Source: Odontocerum albicorne (Eukaryota; Arthropoda; Insecta; Trichoptera; Odontoceridae). Taken from it: a stretch of 64,000 nucleotides of DNA. Made by a program: the position numbers and the translations under genes. Below, one piece after another: positions 54,001 to 64,000 of this stretch (positions are counted from its first letter, which is position 1; the number at the start of each line of letters is the position of its first letter). The DNA lies in contig OX463848.1 in the NCBI GenBank assembly GCA_949825065.1, forward strand, positions 30,137,549 through 30,201,548, read 5' to 3'. The notes beneath the pieces were generated by a model. It saw only the letters and a list, made by a program, of their open reading frames with translations, had not been told where the DNA came from and made no database searches.

Positions 54001-57000
54001 AGAGTATTATTAGAAAAATTGTTTATTGAAAAAGGCCTTTTACAATATGAATACAATTTTAAGGTTATGCAGAAATTAACGAATTCATAAATATTGGAAA
54101 GATGTTAGAAGTGTTTCTAAAATCTTGAGATTTAACTAGCTTTAATTATTAGATCTCACAGGATTTTTAAGTGTCATGATTTATCAAAGTATTTTTTTTT
54201 ACCTTACTTTTAGTATTTTCGTGTCATGCACATTTTTACTGATATATAAATTTCTTTATTAAAAGCTGTTCTTAAAGAAATGTTTTATGAAAAATAAATG
54301 GAAAAATATTGATGTACTCGTATACATCATATTTATTAATTTTTTAACCAAAAATAATTATATTTATGATTAATAAATAATGTGTTGAAGACAAATTACA
54401 TATGGACAATTATTGAATACCATACTTTTATACAAGTATGTGTTTAATATATAATTTATTGGGATAATGCATAGAAAAAAATGCCCATTATGTTGTACAT
54501 AAATATGAAAGTATATGAGGTATATATTTTAGATTACTAATAAATTTACCTGCTTATAGTTATGTCAATAATAATTTCAAAAAGGCACTTAAAAGTCAAT
54601 AAATAAATAGAATACAATTGAAATTAATTAGTGTACAGTTTATCTGACAAATTCTATATCTCCATGATATTATTGAGCTCATTTACACTGGTTATGTATT
54701 CAGGACTAGAAGGATTAAGCATAGACTTAACTTACATACATATTTGCATTTATATGGGCCAAAATATGCTCCAATTATCAATTAATGATAGCACAACACA
54801 GTTGAGTTATCTTCTATAAATTTTAGATTAGTCTTCATTATTTGATTTATCAAATTTGCACTTAATGCTACACAAATAGAAATCTATTGGAAATAATTTG
54901 CAAGTATATGTTTATTAGTTATCAAATACTATTCACTAAAACGATAGATATACAAATTCTAGTTTAAATTAAAAAGTATACATAAGCACCACATAATATT
55001 AACAATTTTCATCACTGTACATCAGTATCAGACAGCTTAATTATCTTTTTTAACAAAGAAAATAAAGCAATTGACTATTCTAACCACGTAGTTATTTTTG
55101 TACATTTATAATATATTGAACTCACTCAGGGTGGAACACACCAACCCACTGGAGATGATGCAATTCTCTAAATGGCACTTAATATTTTTCACATAAGGGA
55201 TAATGGCTTAACACTAACTGGATATACATGCATACTGGATATTGTCATATCTGTATGTGCTATGTATTAAAAAATCGTAAAATAGAATTTTAAATAATCC
55301 ATTTTCATTCATATACATACTTAACAATTGAGTTAACTTTTTTATTTATACTGACAATCATCAAATCATTGCATTTTTTATTCTGACTGCTTAACTTTGT
55401 GTATTGTAATGTATTCTGAGCAAAGCTATGAAAAAATGTCATTTTATCAAAGAACGTACTTTATAACACTTATCTAAGATATAAAAATAATCAATAGCTG
55501 TTGGATAATTCTCGTTTATAAAAAATGTGAAATATTAAATTTGGTTGAGCTTAAACATAAAAATTGATATTGGTCTTAATTAAAATAAGCCATTTCCACA
55601 AAAAACCATTTGTCATAGATTAAAATCCAACAGCCCTGTGATTATATATTTTTTTGTGATACATTCACAATATATAGAATAAAATATGGTTATTTCAACT
55701 GGAGAGATTAAAACAAATCTGCATCGTAAATAATAATTTAATTTACAAATTACAGACAAATTCTGTATGGTTTTGAAAATGAATATAAATAAGTTAACAT
55801 CTAAAGTTTTATTTCATTATTTTATATGAAACGGAATCATATAACATTTTTGAATGCATAGTTTGTTAGATCATACATGATCAGTCGATTCATAACCAAA
55901 CAGACAAGACCAGGTGAACAATTTCAATATTACAATAGAAACAGATACTCTAAAATTGCACTTTTATTATCTATTTTGCTGCAAGGAGGTAAAAATAAGA
56001 ATGGTGAGATATGCGGGGTGACGTGATAAACAGAAAAGTCAGTGTAATTATTAATAGTTACCATTTATTGAGCACTTGACAGTAAGCATTAGTATTAAAA
56101 TCTAATTATAAAAGAAAACAAGTGTCCTAAAATACCCACTAGATTTTCAGATAATCATTTTCAAGCTGACATATTCTTTAAAATATTACTACATAAGTAT
56201 GTGTTTTTATTCATTATTAGTTTGACAGCTTGATTCAATCTTTATTTGTTGTGGCCTTTCTTAGTATTGTTCATATCTCATTAGTTCAACATAGATTTTA
56301 ATTATAATTTTGAATTATAATTTTTGAATTAGGATAATAGATGTAACGAAAACTTTTAAATAGAATTTTTCGAAACAATATATTTTTTAAATGAACTTGT
56401 TTGTATATAACAATTAAAAATTTATAACAGAATGCTTAATGAGGATGTGGGGGCATTATTTAGTTAGCTTTTCTAATTCAACTTATATAAACAACAAAAA
56501 GTGATCTAAGAGAAGTCAAATGAAGAAGACCAAAGTTAAAAATATTGTATGGTAAATAAATTCTTTAGATAAATTATAAAATAATTTATTTACATATTAT
56601 CATCACACTCACACAAAAAAACACAGCAATGAGGGTCAGTTATGATTTTGTAAAAAAATGATTAAAAAAAGTAAAATACTAATTATTGAACTCATTAATT
56701 AGTTTATATTACTAACAATTAATAATGAGAATTAATGCTAGCAAACTAACTACCAGTGGCAATTCTTAATAAAATAAAGAAAATATCAAGGATATTCAAA
56801 TTTTTATTATAAAATATGGGTTATTTTTATTATTAGGTACATTACCTTTACTTTTATATTGTTTCCATTATCTGATATTTTGCAATAAAAAAAAACAATT
56901 TTAAGGTAATTTAAAGCGTAACATTTATTAAAATATATGATTGTATTTGTTTCATGGTAAGAAAATAGGTTAGACTTGACAATATCATTCAAAATTTTAA

Positions 57001-60000
57001 AAAAAGGAAGAAATGAAACCATTTTATTATATAATATAAGTTACGGTTTTTAGCCCTCGTGAAAAAACATTGTTTATGGTAGTAAGAAGTCTAAAACATA
57101 AACATGAACAAGCGAAATAATGATTTTTTTCCATGAAAAATAAGATTACATTAATCATTAGACTGACTTTCTTATGAAGATAAAAAATGGTCCCGATTCT
57201 TATCAAATAAATTGTTCCACATTCAATTATTTTTAAAATGTTATCCATCCAAGTGAATAAATATAATTTATACACAAGCGATTTAGATTTATCATAATTA
57301 ATAAATTTGAATCAGTATCATAATCGAACACCCGTAACAGGTTGGATTTATTTATTTATTGTTTATTATAATTTAACACCTGTAGGCATGCATGTACCAT
57401 CCACAATTTACTTAATTTCTTGTAATTTAATGCATCTCCAATTGAAATACATCTGTACAAAATATTGAGAAAATTCCTATTTGATAGAAATCAAAATATT
57501 TTAAATTAGTGTAGTGTTAGTTATGTTGGGCATAGTCAAAACAATATCATAATCAAAACAAACACTAGGGAAGCCTCACTACCTTTATTTTTCATAATTC
57601 CATTTTAACTTGTAGTAATCTACTATCAATACTACGTTTAATATATATTAAACTAAAATTTTAAACAAGTATTCAATCTGAAAGTTGAGGAAATAAGCAG
57701 CAGTCTATAACAACTACAGTAAAAACAATGTGGATTTGTCTGAAACATATTGCATATGCCATAAAACAGAGCTAGTTTTGTTTGCTTTCTGCAAGAATTA
57801 TCCACATATACTTCTGCGATTTGTAACAATATTAAATGAGTAGCTATGAAACATTTGAGTGATTTTTTTCAAATAATCAAACATAAACTATAAAAAGTTC
57901 TCTGTATTTTGTTTTCTTAGTTAACAAGGACCTTACAAGTTCAAACTATGAGAACTAAATCAGTGTTATGTTTTCCATTATTATAAAATAAACATGGATA
58001 AATAAAATATTAGTTTTAGTGCAAAAAACAGCACAAGCACTCATTATTTGGAAATATATTTTAGAGCATGATTTGCGTAAAATAAATTCCAATCATAAAT
58101 GACTTAGGACTATGTACTTTTGATACTTTGAATTGAAATTGAAAAATAGCTTTTTGGTTCATATAAAACATATTTTAAGAATATTATCTTAAAATAAATC
58201 TCAGTCAAAGCTTTGACTCAATAGAATAGCGCTTGTATGAAAAATACATCTTAATTTCATACATCAAAAATACATATTTTTTATGCAGGAAGCGTTTTTT
58301 TTATAAAATAAGTAATCGACCAATATTAGAAATAATTTAATGATAACATTTAACTAACTATGCCCAATATAAGATATAAAATTTTCTTAGGAATGTCATG
58401 ACTCACGTCTTAAATAACTATTCTACCTTATAATGACCAGCAAGTCAATACTGAGAATGTAAGCATGTTGACATGTAACTAACTATATTTATAAAGGTTG
58501 TGCCGGAGACTTGGTAGGAGATCTTGGGGGTCTATGTGGACAAGAACTTCTTCTGAAAGATGCACTTCGAGAGAAAAAGGATCTTGGTGACGGAGTCCCT
58601 TGTTTTTTTGCATCAATAGAATTATTTTTCTGTAACTCAATACCACTAGTTTCACTCAAGATTGGAGTCATTTTGTTAGCTTCTGGACAATCATTAGTCA
58701 CTGGTGTGTTAGCTTGATTTGTCAACACTGATTCACTAGCAGGATTGGGTAATATTCCTAAAAGCCAATGTCTGTCTGGCCGTTGACTAGGACTCATTTT
58801 GACATCAATCCTGTTTACACATTCACTTGAAATTGACTTATTACCGAATAAATTGAGTGACGTAGGTCTTGATATGCTTCTGGATAATGGTTGGTGGTTC
58901 TCTAGAATGTTGTTAACATTCGACCCGGTATTCTGAGGTGTAGTAATGTTTTTCTCACTTTTTGCACATATACACCTAACCTTACTGCATTCGGGGCAAA
59001 GGAATCTCTCAAGCTGTAAGCAACACAAAACATGCAAACTAACTACAATATATAACCAGAATACACATCCACATTTAATAGTGATATTCTTATGACAATA
59101 CTACTAAAGGGAAAAGTATATTTGAAATTCCAACAATCAAAACAGTTATATTCAATAATTCCTGGAAACATGTCTACATAAACATGCACAAACAATTGAT
59201 CATTATTTTATCTTGAAAAAAATAATTTACACATATATACTTGTACTATACCAGGTCTGTAAATATGAAACCGGAATTCGCTCATAGATGGCTCTAGTTG
59301 TCAATGTAGTGACTGTCAAACCGCATCATTGGTGCCTTTTTCTTGTGTTTACATTTGTCAAAGACTTTTAACTCACAACAATACAAGTTTAATACAACTA
59401 CATATGTTTTCATAGCGTTGAACATGTCTGTTTTTGTGCCTGAAGACCACTGAGAAAGTTAGAAAACGCCGAATTGCAAGCATTGTTGGATGTGGATGAC
59501 GCTCAAACGCAACAACAACTCGCGGATCAATTAAATGTGACATGAGAAACCGTCTCCATATGTTTGAAAGCCATGGGAAAGATCCAGAAGGTGGGAAAAT
59601 GGGTTCCACATGAACTGAATGAAAGACAGCAGGAAAACCGAAAAACCACTTGCAAAATGCTGCTTGCCAGGTACAAAAAAAATCATTTCTCCATCGAATT
59701 GTGACTGGCGATGAAAAATTGATATATTTCGAGAATCCTAAGTGTAAAAGATCATGGGTAACTCCAAGCAAACCAGCGACATCGACTGCAAGGCCAAATC
59801 GCTATGGACGGAAGACAATGCTCTGTGTTTGGTGGGATCAGAAGGGTGTGAAAACCTGGCGAAACCGTTAATACTGAACGCTACCGACAACAAATGATGG
59901 ATTTGAACCAAGCATTGCGTGAAAAACAACCAGAATATCAAAAGAGGCAACACAAAGTGATTTTGCTTCATGATAATGCACCATCGCACACAGCAAAACT

Positions 60001-63000
60001 GGTCAAGGAAACAATTGAGGCGTTTAGTTGGCAAATACTTTCGCATGCGGCTTACTCACCAGACTTGGCACCATCCGATTACTACTTATTTGCATCGATG
60101 GGATACGCACTCGCTGAGCAGCGGCTCACTTCTTACGAAAATGGCTCGATGATTGGTTTGCATCAAAAGAGCAACAGTTTTTTTGACGTGGCATCCACAA
60201 ATTGCCAAAGAGATGGGAAACATGTGTAGCTAGCGATGATGAATAAAATATTTTTTACCATTTTCATACAATAAATGTGTATTTTCTATAAAAAAATCCG
60301 GTTTCATATTGGCAGACCTGATATTTATAAAAAAATATAAACTCATATTATCTATTTACGGTGGTAATTTTAGTTCTGAAGGAAATATAAAAATACTTAT
60401 ATTGTTGTCTCAGGAATGAAGGGGCATTATGCATTAACATATTATTGAATCTGAGTCATGTCTGAGACCTTTCTGCAGCAGTATGCATGAGCTAAATGGC
60501 CACAAATCATTATTAGTTCTGTTTAAATATATTTTTAACCCATGCAAATATATAAATAATCCTTGAGCATTATATTTCAAAATTCAATTGAAGAGAAACA
60601 CACAGATCACTTTTGCTTTTGAGACATCAATTAATGCCTCCATACAAAATATATTACAGATATCCCTTTCACTGTCCAGAAAAAGCACCATTTTTTACAA
60701 ATCATACAGAAACCTTTTTTATTATATACATGTAACCTTTTTAATACCTTCATTAATAAAAGGTGATGCAAATGTCATCACCCTATTGGAATATGCCCCC
60801 ACTTTTTGTAAATATTATGTCATTATTTTGTTGACAGTTGTGGAGCATGATAGAGCGAAATTCATCATAAACCAGTAAATACAACAGTAACATGAAAGAA
60901 ATGAGACAATATAAGAATTGAAAAGCCTCGGAGAAAATATTATGTTTTGGTGACGAGAGGTGGTGCCCAAGATTATCCAATTTAATTACTCTTGTACTAT
61001 ACCTTAACAATGAATTATTATTATATATACACAGGTTGACTGACGGTAGCTGTTTGTGGTTTCCAAGCAACATTTCTATATTCCCCAACATTGAGCATTA
61101 AAATGTTTAACAATAAATAGCACTGAAGTGTTACAATACCTTTATTATCTTTCTTTCTATATATTAAAAGTTAAAAGAGTATCAAACTTGCTTTAAAAGT
61201 GCTTTTATCATATATTTTAAAATAAATATTTCATATATTAGAAATATAAAATTTCATATATTTTAAAAATATTGGGTGTACAAATAAGTCACCGCCGTTT
61301 GACAAAAGTTGGCGCCACCAGTAAGTTATGGTTAAAATTGTCAGATGTAAAATGTCATTATGTCAGATGTAAAATGTCAACAACATGACCTTGAAATATT
61401 AGTGAATTTTTATCAGTATAACATATTTTTTTGTGTTCGAAAATGTCAAGTTTTGAGCCGAATAAGCGTCATTTGCGGGAACTTTTGATTTACTTCTTCA
61501 ATTTGAAGAAATCTGCAGCTGAGGCGCATCGATTGCTTGTAGAAGCATATGGTGAGGCTGCCTTAAGTGAGAGAAGTTGTCGTGAGTGGTTTCAAAAGTT
61601 TAAGAACGGTGAATTTGACATCGAAGACAAAGAACGTAGCGGAAGGCCGAAAGTGTACGAAGACGCGGAATTGGAAGTATTATTGGATCAAGATTCGTGC
61701 CAAACGCAAGAAGAACTTGCACTTACATTAGGAGTGACTCAACAAGCAATTTCACATAGGTTGAAATCATTGGGAATGATTCAAAAACAAGGAAATTGGG
61801 TTCCATATGAACTGACACTGAGAAACGTTGAACGCCGATTTTCCACATGTGAAATGCTGCTTGCCAGGCATAAACGAAAGGGTTTTCTGCACCGTATAGT
61901 CACTGGTGATGAAAAATGGATCCACTATGATAATCCAAAAAGGAAGAAATCATGGGGAACCCCTGGACATGCTTCAACATCTACAGCTAAGCCAAATATT
62001 CATGGAAAAAAACTCTTGTTGTGTATTTGGTGGGATCAGCTTGGTGTCGTGTATTATGAGTTGCTCAAACCGAACGAAACCATTGCTGGGGCTGTCTACC
62101 GAGCACAATTGATGAGATTGAGTCGAGCACTCGAGGAAAAGCGCGCCCACTGCTACTCCAGACACGACAAAATTATTCTCCTGCATGATAATGCTCGTCC
62201 ACATGTTGCGGCGCCGGTCAAAACCTTTTTGGAAACAATCAATTGGGAAGTTTTACCCCACCCGCTGTATTCACCAGACATTGCTCCTTCTGATTTTCAC
62301 TTGTTTCGATCGATGACGCATGACCTGTCTGAGCAGTACTTCACATCATATGAAGATACCAAAAATTGGGTCGATTCGTGGATAGCCTCAAAAGATGAAG
62401 CATTCTTCCGACGCTGTATCCGTATGCTGCCAGAAAGATGGGAAAAGGTAGTGGCAAGCGATGGGCAATACTTCGAATAAAACATGAGGTTCCGTTCTTT
62501 CACAATAAATGCCCAATTTTTGATAAAAAACGGCGGAAACTTATTTGTACACCTAATAATATTTCAGTTTATCATTTTTGCGTTTAGATAATGCATTTGT
62601 TTGATTATTAAAAAATAAAATGGACAAAACTGATTTCATGTACTGGTTTATTTATAACCCTGAAGTAGTATAAGCCCCTACTTTTAAAATTATAGTCACA
62701 TAGCAAAATAATTAAATTTAGCAACGCCATATTTTAAAATTTGAGAAATTTATTTCAACGGAGATATAAAAATTTAATCAGAAAACATTAAGAATAAATA
62801 CTTAATAATACTAACACCAGAGATAATAAGAGATCTTGGATAAAAAATGGTGCACATAAACAAACCTATGTGTGTGCGTGATGTACTTAGCATATATTTC
62901 TGAAAAATTATATTACATAGATCAAAAAAAGGATAGATAAAAATATTGGTAAGAAACTTACCCCAACTTTTCGAAGCAAGTCCCCAACAATATTCAAAGC

Positions 63001-64000
63001 AGATATCCTGGCAGACGGTGTCATAGTGTTTCCATTTAATGTTAAATCACCTTTGAAAAAGAGGAAAGTTCATTTAATTAGTTAGTCAGATATATATTAC
63101 GTGTATAGTATACACATTACAACTCTAAACTATAAAATATTTCATATATAATAAGTCACAATAATTTAAATCAAAAATAGCAATCCCTCCATTTACACGG
63201 TCTCCATTTCAGCAAATTCGCTACTATGCCGTTAAATCTTTTTAAATAATTAAATGTATAATTCTTTCTTCTAATTCATTGTGCTCTTTACAGAGAAGTC
63301 ATGATCATTGGACTTAATTTCAAGAGCGAATTGACTACATTGCAGAAAGAATGAAACACCTCAATTTTTCAGTCAGTAGCATTTTTACTACACTCTTGGA
63401 GTGACCTGTTGGTTTTATTGCCGTAAAAAAAAAAAACGAAATAAACAAAGAAAGACATATACAGTGTATGGTGTGATCATGTGTGTCAAATGTGGTTTGA
63501 AAATTCCATAATGGTGATATGGCACTCGAAGGTGTCTCCTCTAAAATGTGTATTACCACTGATGACAACTAAATCAAGGCTTTGATAAAAATCAGCATTC
63601 TACAAAATGAGAGCTTGCCGAGACACTGAAAATATCGAAAATTATCATCCACGAGCATTTGGTGCAATTTTATGTTTGAATTTGATAAAATAATACAAAA
63701 TTACTTTGCGGGAAATCCAATAGAAACACTGATACAACAAAATTTCCAACTAGACAAGTACATTGTAATGATTAAGATGTAAATGTATACTTACATTTTA
63801 AGGGTGTGGATGTGAGATTGGTTTGCGTTTCAGTCTCAATTTGGAGTCTTGAATTGTCAAGCGATCCGTTGAGTCCATTGTGATACCTTCTGCTATTGTC
63901 ATTGTCATTTATTTGTACAGGAGTACTAGTCAAATTACCATTCGGTATTCTGTCTTTCACGTGTAGTTCTTGTTTCAGATCTACATATTTGGAAAAATAA
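47964..64000 (-). CDS. nudE: nudE / NDE1-NDEL1 homologue, C-terminal part (5' end outside window)
   Basis: NudE proteins are coiled-coil adaptors that bind LIS1 and cytoplasmic dynein and act in mitosis and nuclear or organelle transport. Four exons chain in phase: 63980-63795, 63050-62962, 52917-52826 and 48027-47964. The first starts at the end of the coiled coil (LKQELHVKDR; vertebrates read LRQELAVRER). Then a Ser/Asn-rich linker leads into TMTPSARISALNIVGDLLRK, the most conserved C-terminal NDEL1 motif, followed by VG|GLESKLASCR, and a tail RMRRINNRAPSSPGITTNYIH. The tail echoes the vertebrate SSRPSSAPG. The N-terminal coiled coil must lie beyond 64000. The introns carry four mariners and a LINE end. 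The 58489-59013 exon could give an alternative C-terminus. Confidence 0.92.
48379..48569. mobile_element. TTAA-flanked MITE
   Basis: 191 bp between TTAA at 48375-48378 and 48570-48573. Terminal inverted repeat ACTCATAAACCAC / GTGGTTTATGAGT (13 bp, perfect). No coding capacity. piggyBac- or Kolobok-type by target site. Confidence 0.8.
48654..49924 (+). mobile_element. mariner element (mauritiana-like family), dead copy
   Basis: 1,271 bp, ends TCAGGTCTGTAAATATGAAA at both sides, TA at 48652-48653 and 49925-49926. In the last nudE intron. Sister of the 59-kb copy. Confidence 0.95.
48820..49847 (+). pseudogene. mariner transposase pseudogene (mauritiana-like)
   Basis: Reads MFVFVPENYDFRTALIFCNH ... 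KTAAEWHRMLVEAYGEHA ... KVGKWVPHELNERQ ... HRIVTGDEKWIYF ... LLHDNAPSHTAKRV ... YSPDLALSDYYLFASM. Length and motifs follow the Drosophila Mos1 plan closely, including WVPHEL. Lesions: CAG to TAG at 49156-49158; a 4-base deletion near 49464 (compared with the 59-kb copy); TGA near 49512; TGG to TGA near 49807; one codon lost in the Gln run at about 49084. Confidence 0.93.
49927..50335 (+). mobile_element. LINE 3' end with SINE-type tail
   Basis: Begins with the last codons of an ORF2 (RLAPSLACFKKRLKKLLISS, stop at about 50010), a common ending of LINE proteins. A pyrimidine-rich 3' UTR follows, then GTCTGGTTGGTTGGAAGAGA, TGGCAATAAGCCCGCCAGAT and a TAAA repeat. The last block is the same tail as in the SINE copies here. 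Severely 5' truncated. In a nudE intron. Confidence 0.8.
50975..51990 (-). mobile_element. mariner element with internal deletion
   Basis: 1,016 bp, imperfect inverted ends (T/A)TAGGG(G)TACCCATAAGTAA with TA at 50973-50974 and 51991-51992. A third mariner lineage in nudE introns. Shorter than full length because the catalytic centre is missing. Confidence 0.92.
51055..51827 (-). pseudogene. mariner transposase, internally deleted
   Basis: From ATG at 51825-51827: MEETCPSEQHLQSCILFQYH, ATEATKDICEIYGD, RKFQRWFKKF, stop, SGDLCLENEPRSGRPVQVDE, GVWVPHALTGRN, YLVTGDEKWFS (first Asp), frameshift, SKKVLLCVWWNSKGIIYFEI, ELYCQQLD. It then jumps directly to VGLDYFQSKPAEFYKKGMDD and the end GNYFV. The whole segment with the second and third catalytic Asp (HDNA to PSDxxLF) is gone. 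Confidence 0.9.
52505..52620 (-). repeat. second tRNA-derived SINE family (inverted)
   Basis: On the minus strand, TAGTTGCATGGTAACATATT (A-box-like), then TGTGCTGAAGGTCCGGTTCA and AACCCCACAC (B box GGTTCAAACCCC). Head sequence differs from copies A-F and no shared tail is seen. Confidence 0.6.
52826..52917 (-). CDS. nudE: nudE exon GLESKLASCR
   Basis: 92 bases, acceptor TTTGTTTTAG, donor GTACAT. Encodes GLESKLASCRAPVHSRDTSH then NSSDFSRDPY plus two bases. Vertebrate NDE1/NDEL1 read ALESKLA(S/A)CRN at this place, right after KVG. Confidence 0.93.
53000..58480. other. long AT-rich nudE intron / alternative 3' UTR region
   Basis: No open frame or repeat I can classify. If the 58489-59013 exon is terminal in an isoform, its 3' UTR begins here. 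Confidence 0.5.
58489..59013 (-). CDS. candidate alternative terminal exon of nudE
   Basis: Acceptor TTGCTTACAG, then 174 codons open from LERFLCPECSKVRCIC to PTKSPAQPL and TAA (58489-58491). Phase 0, so it can be spliced directly after the KVG exon in place of the LESKLASCR exon. The start LERF resembles LESK. The encoded tail has a CxxC...CxC cluster, then low-complexity Ser/Pro/Arg sequence (SPRSFFSRSASFRRSSCPHR near the end) with possible phosphorylation sites. I do not recognise the tail. It could instead belong to an unrelated nested gene, but coding-like composition, a good acceptor and matching phase favour an isoform. Confidence 0.6.
   Translation of the reverse strand, partial: LERFLCPECSKVRCICAKSEKNITTPQNTGSNVNNILENHQPLSRSISRPTSLNLFGNKSISSECVNRIDVKMSPSQRPDRHWLLGILPNPASESVLTNQANTPVTNDCPEANKMTPILSETSGIELQKNNSIDAKKQGTPSPRSFFSRSASFRRSSCPHRPPRSPTKSPAQPL
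59251..60321 (+). mobile_element. mariner element (mauritiana-like family), deleted copy
   Basis: 1,071 bp, ends (T/C)CAGGTCTG, TA at 59249-59250 and 60322-60323. In the nudE intron before the GLESKLASCR exon. It lacks about 200 bp compared with the 48-kb copy. Confidence 0.94.
59425..60228 (+). pseudogene. mariner transposase pseudogene, DNA-binding domain deleted
   Basis: After MSVFVPED the sequence jumps to a point equivalent to about residue 70, so the first helix-turn-helix is lost. Then LRKLENAELQALLDVDDAQT, a TGA, WVPHELNERQ, HRIVTGDEKLIYF, a deletion of VIYYELL, LLHDNAPSHTAKLV, YSPDLAPSDYYLFASM. A deletion near 60140 removes part of the last segment. All three catalytic Asp codons survive in pieces. 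Confidence 0.9.
60324..61269. other. AT-rich nudE intron sequence
   Basis: Nothing recognised. Confidence 0.5.
61272..62556 (+). mobile_element. mariner element, complete and intact
   Basis: 1,285 bp. Terminal inverted repeats TT(G/A)GGTGTACAAATAAGT extend with mismatches to about 30 bp (through CCGCCGTTT). TA duplications at 61270-61271 and 62557-62558. The only one of the seven mariners here with an undamaged gene. In the nudE intron following the KVG exon. Confidence 0.97.
61443..62480 (+). CDS. mariner transposase, intact (345 residues)
   Basis: Cut-and-paste transposase that would bind the element's ends and insert at TA. Uninterrupted from MSSFEPNKRHLREL to ASDGQYFE, 345 residues, the same length as Drosophila Mos1. 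Layout: two helix-turn-helix units (residues about 10-110), linker WVPYEL at 119-124 (consensus WVPHEL), then catalytic Asp at D156 (TGDEKWIHYD), D249 (LLHDNARPH) and D284 (SPDIAPSDFHLF), with 34 residues between the last two (DD34D). The numbering equals that of Mos1. ATG at 61443 chosen because it aligns with the other two copies. No cellular promoter or intron seen; transcription from within an intron on the opposite strand to nudE would be its own. Confidence 0.95.
   Translation: MSSFEPNKRHLRELLIYFFNLKKSAAEAHRLLVEAYGEAALSERSCREWFQKFKNGEFDIEDKERSGRPKVYEDAELEVLLDQDSCQTQEELALTLGVTQQAISHRLKSLGMIQKQGNWVPYELTLRNVERRFSTCEMLLARHKRKGFLHRIVTGDEKWIHYDNPKRKKSWGTPGHASTSTAKPNIHGKKLLLCIWWDQLGVVYYELLKPNETIAGAVYRAQLMRLSRALEEKRAHCYSRHDKIILLHDNARPHVAAPVKTFLETINWEVLPHPLYSPDIAPSDFHLFRSMTHDLSEQYFTSYEDTKNWVDSWIASKDEAFFRRCIRMLPERWEKVVASDGQYFE
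62560..62960. other. AT-rich nudE intron sequence
   Basis: Nothing recognised. Confidence 0.5.
62962..63050 (-). CDS. nudE: nudE exon with the SARISALNIVGDLLRK motif
   Basis: 89 bases, acceptor TTTCAAAG, donor GTAAGT. Encodes CDLTLNGNTMTPSARISALN and IVGDLLRKVG; nearly identical to vertebrate NDEL1 over 16 residues. Confidence 0.95.
63275..63420. repeat. unclassified interspersed repeat, related to 5325-5440
   Basis: Similar order of short blocks in both places: GTGCTCTTTACAGAGAAGTC / TTGCTCTTTCTAGAGCAGTA, ATGATCA(T/C)TGGACTT, GAGC(G/A)AATT and GGAGTGACCTGTTGGTT / GAAGTGAGCTATTGGTT. The 5-kb copy adjoins a LINE remnant, so both may be parts of one element. Confidence 0.5.
63795..63980 (-). 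CDS. nudE: nudE exon (coiled-coil end and linker)
   Basis: 186 bases after acceptor AATATGTAG, ended by donor GTAAGTA. Encodes LKQELHVKDRIPNGNLTSTP onwards to TSTPLK plus one base. Acceptor chosen because it keeps the frame with the NDEL1-like LKQEL. Confidence 0.85.

Noticed and set aside
53000..58480. Various short AT-rich frames of 60-80 codons
   Set aside because: No family resemblance, no codon bias and no splice context; expected by chance in sequence of this composition.

Overview
The window is nuclear DNA of an arthropod, most likely an insect. It is strongly AT-rich, has spliced genes with GT/AG introns several kilobases long, and is crowded with mariner, Tc1, piggyBac, hAT and Kolobok-like DNA transposons, non-LTR (LINE) remnants and tRNA-derived SINEs. 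Nothing bacterial or viral is evident. The species cannot be named from sequence alone.

Three host genes are recognisable. (1) eIF3i, a WD40 subunit of translation initiation factor 3, lies on + at 4128-4960; its first ~54 codons are lost upstream of or in a 200-N assembly gap. (2) LUC7L, a U1 snRNP-associated splicing factor, lies on - from 36005 to 15377. I rebuilt seven phase-consistent coding exons giving about 314 residues, with two zinc fingers and a short RS tail. (3) The 3' half of nudE (NDE1/NDEL1, the LIS1/dynein adaptor) lies on - from beyond 64000 to 47964. Four exons chain in phase to a short terminal exon. A further exon at 58489-59013 is phase-compatible as an alternative 3' end with a Cys-rich, Ser/Pro-rich tail. 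LUC7L and nudE are in tandem on the minus strand, separated by about 12 kb.

Layout. 0-4 kb: SINEs, a dead mariner, a GC-rich island and the gap. 4-5 kb: eIF3i. 5-10.4 kb: LINE and SINE debris, then a 2.4-kb inverted-repeat transposon of uncertain superfamily. 10.6-13.4 kb: a complete Kolobok-like element (TTAA target site, 19-bp perfect termini, intact 578-residue transposase). 15.4-36 kb: LUC7L, whose introns hold a nearly intact piggyBac, a Tc1-like element split by a nested piggyBac, two mariners, a hAT MITE, an 84-bp minisatellite and LINE/SINE pieces. 36-48 kb: intergenic, with a LINE split by a TTAA MITE and a second piggyBac. 48-64 kb: nudE introns holding four mariners, including one intact copy (345 residues, catalytic D156/D249/D284), and a LINE 3' end whose tail is shared with the SINEs.

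The host genes are unrelated in function. The main biological content is the transposon set, in which target-site duplications, nested insertions and one paralogous empty site can be read directly.
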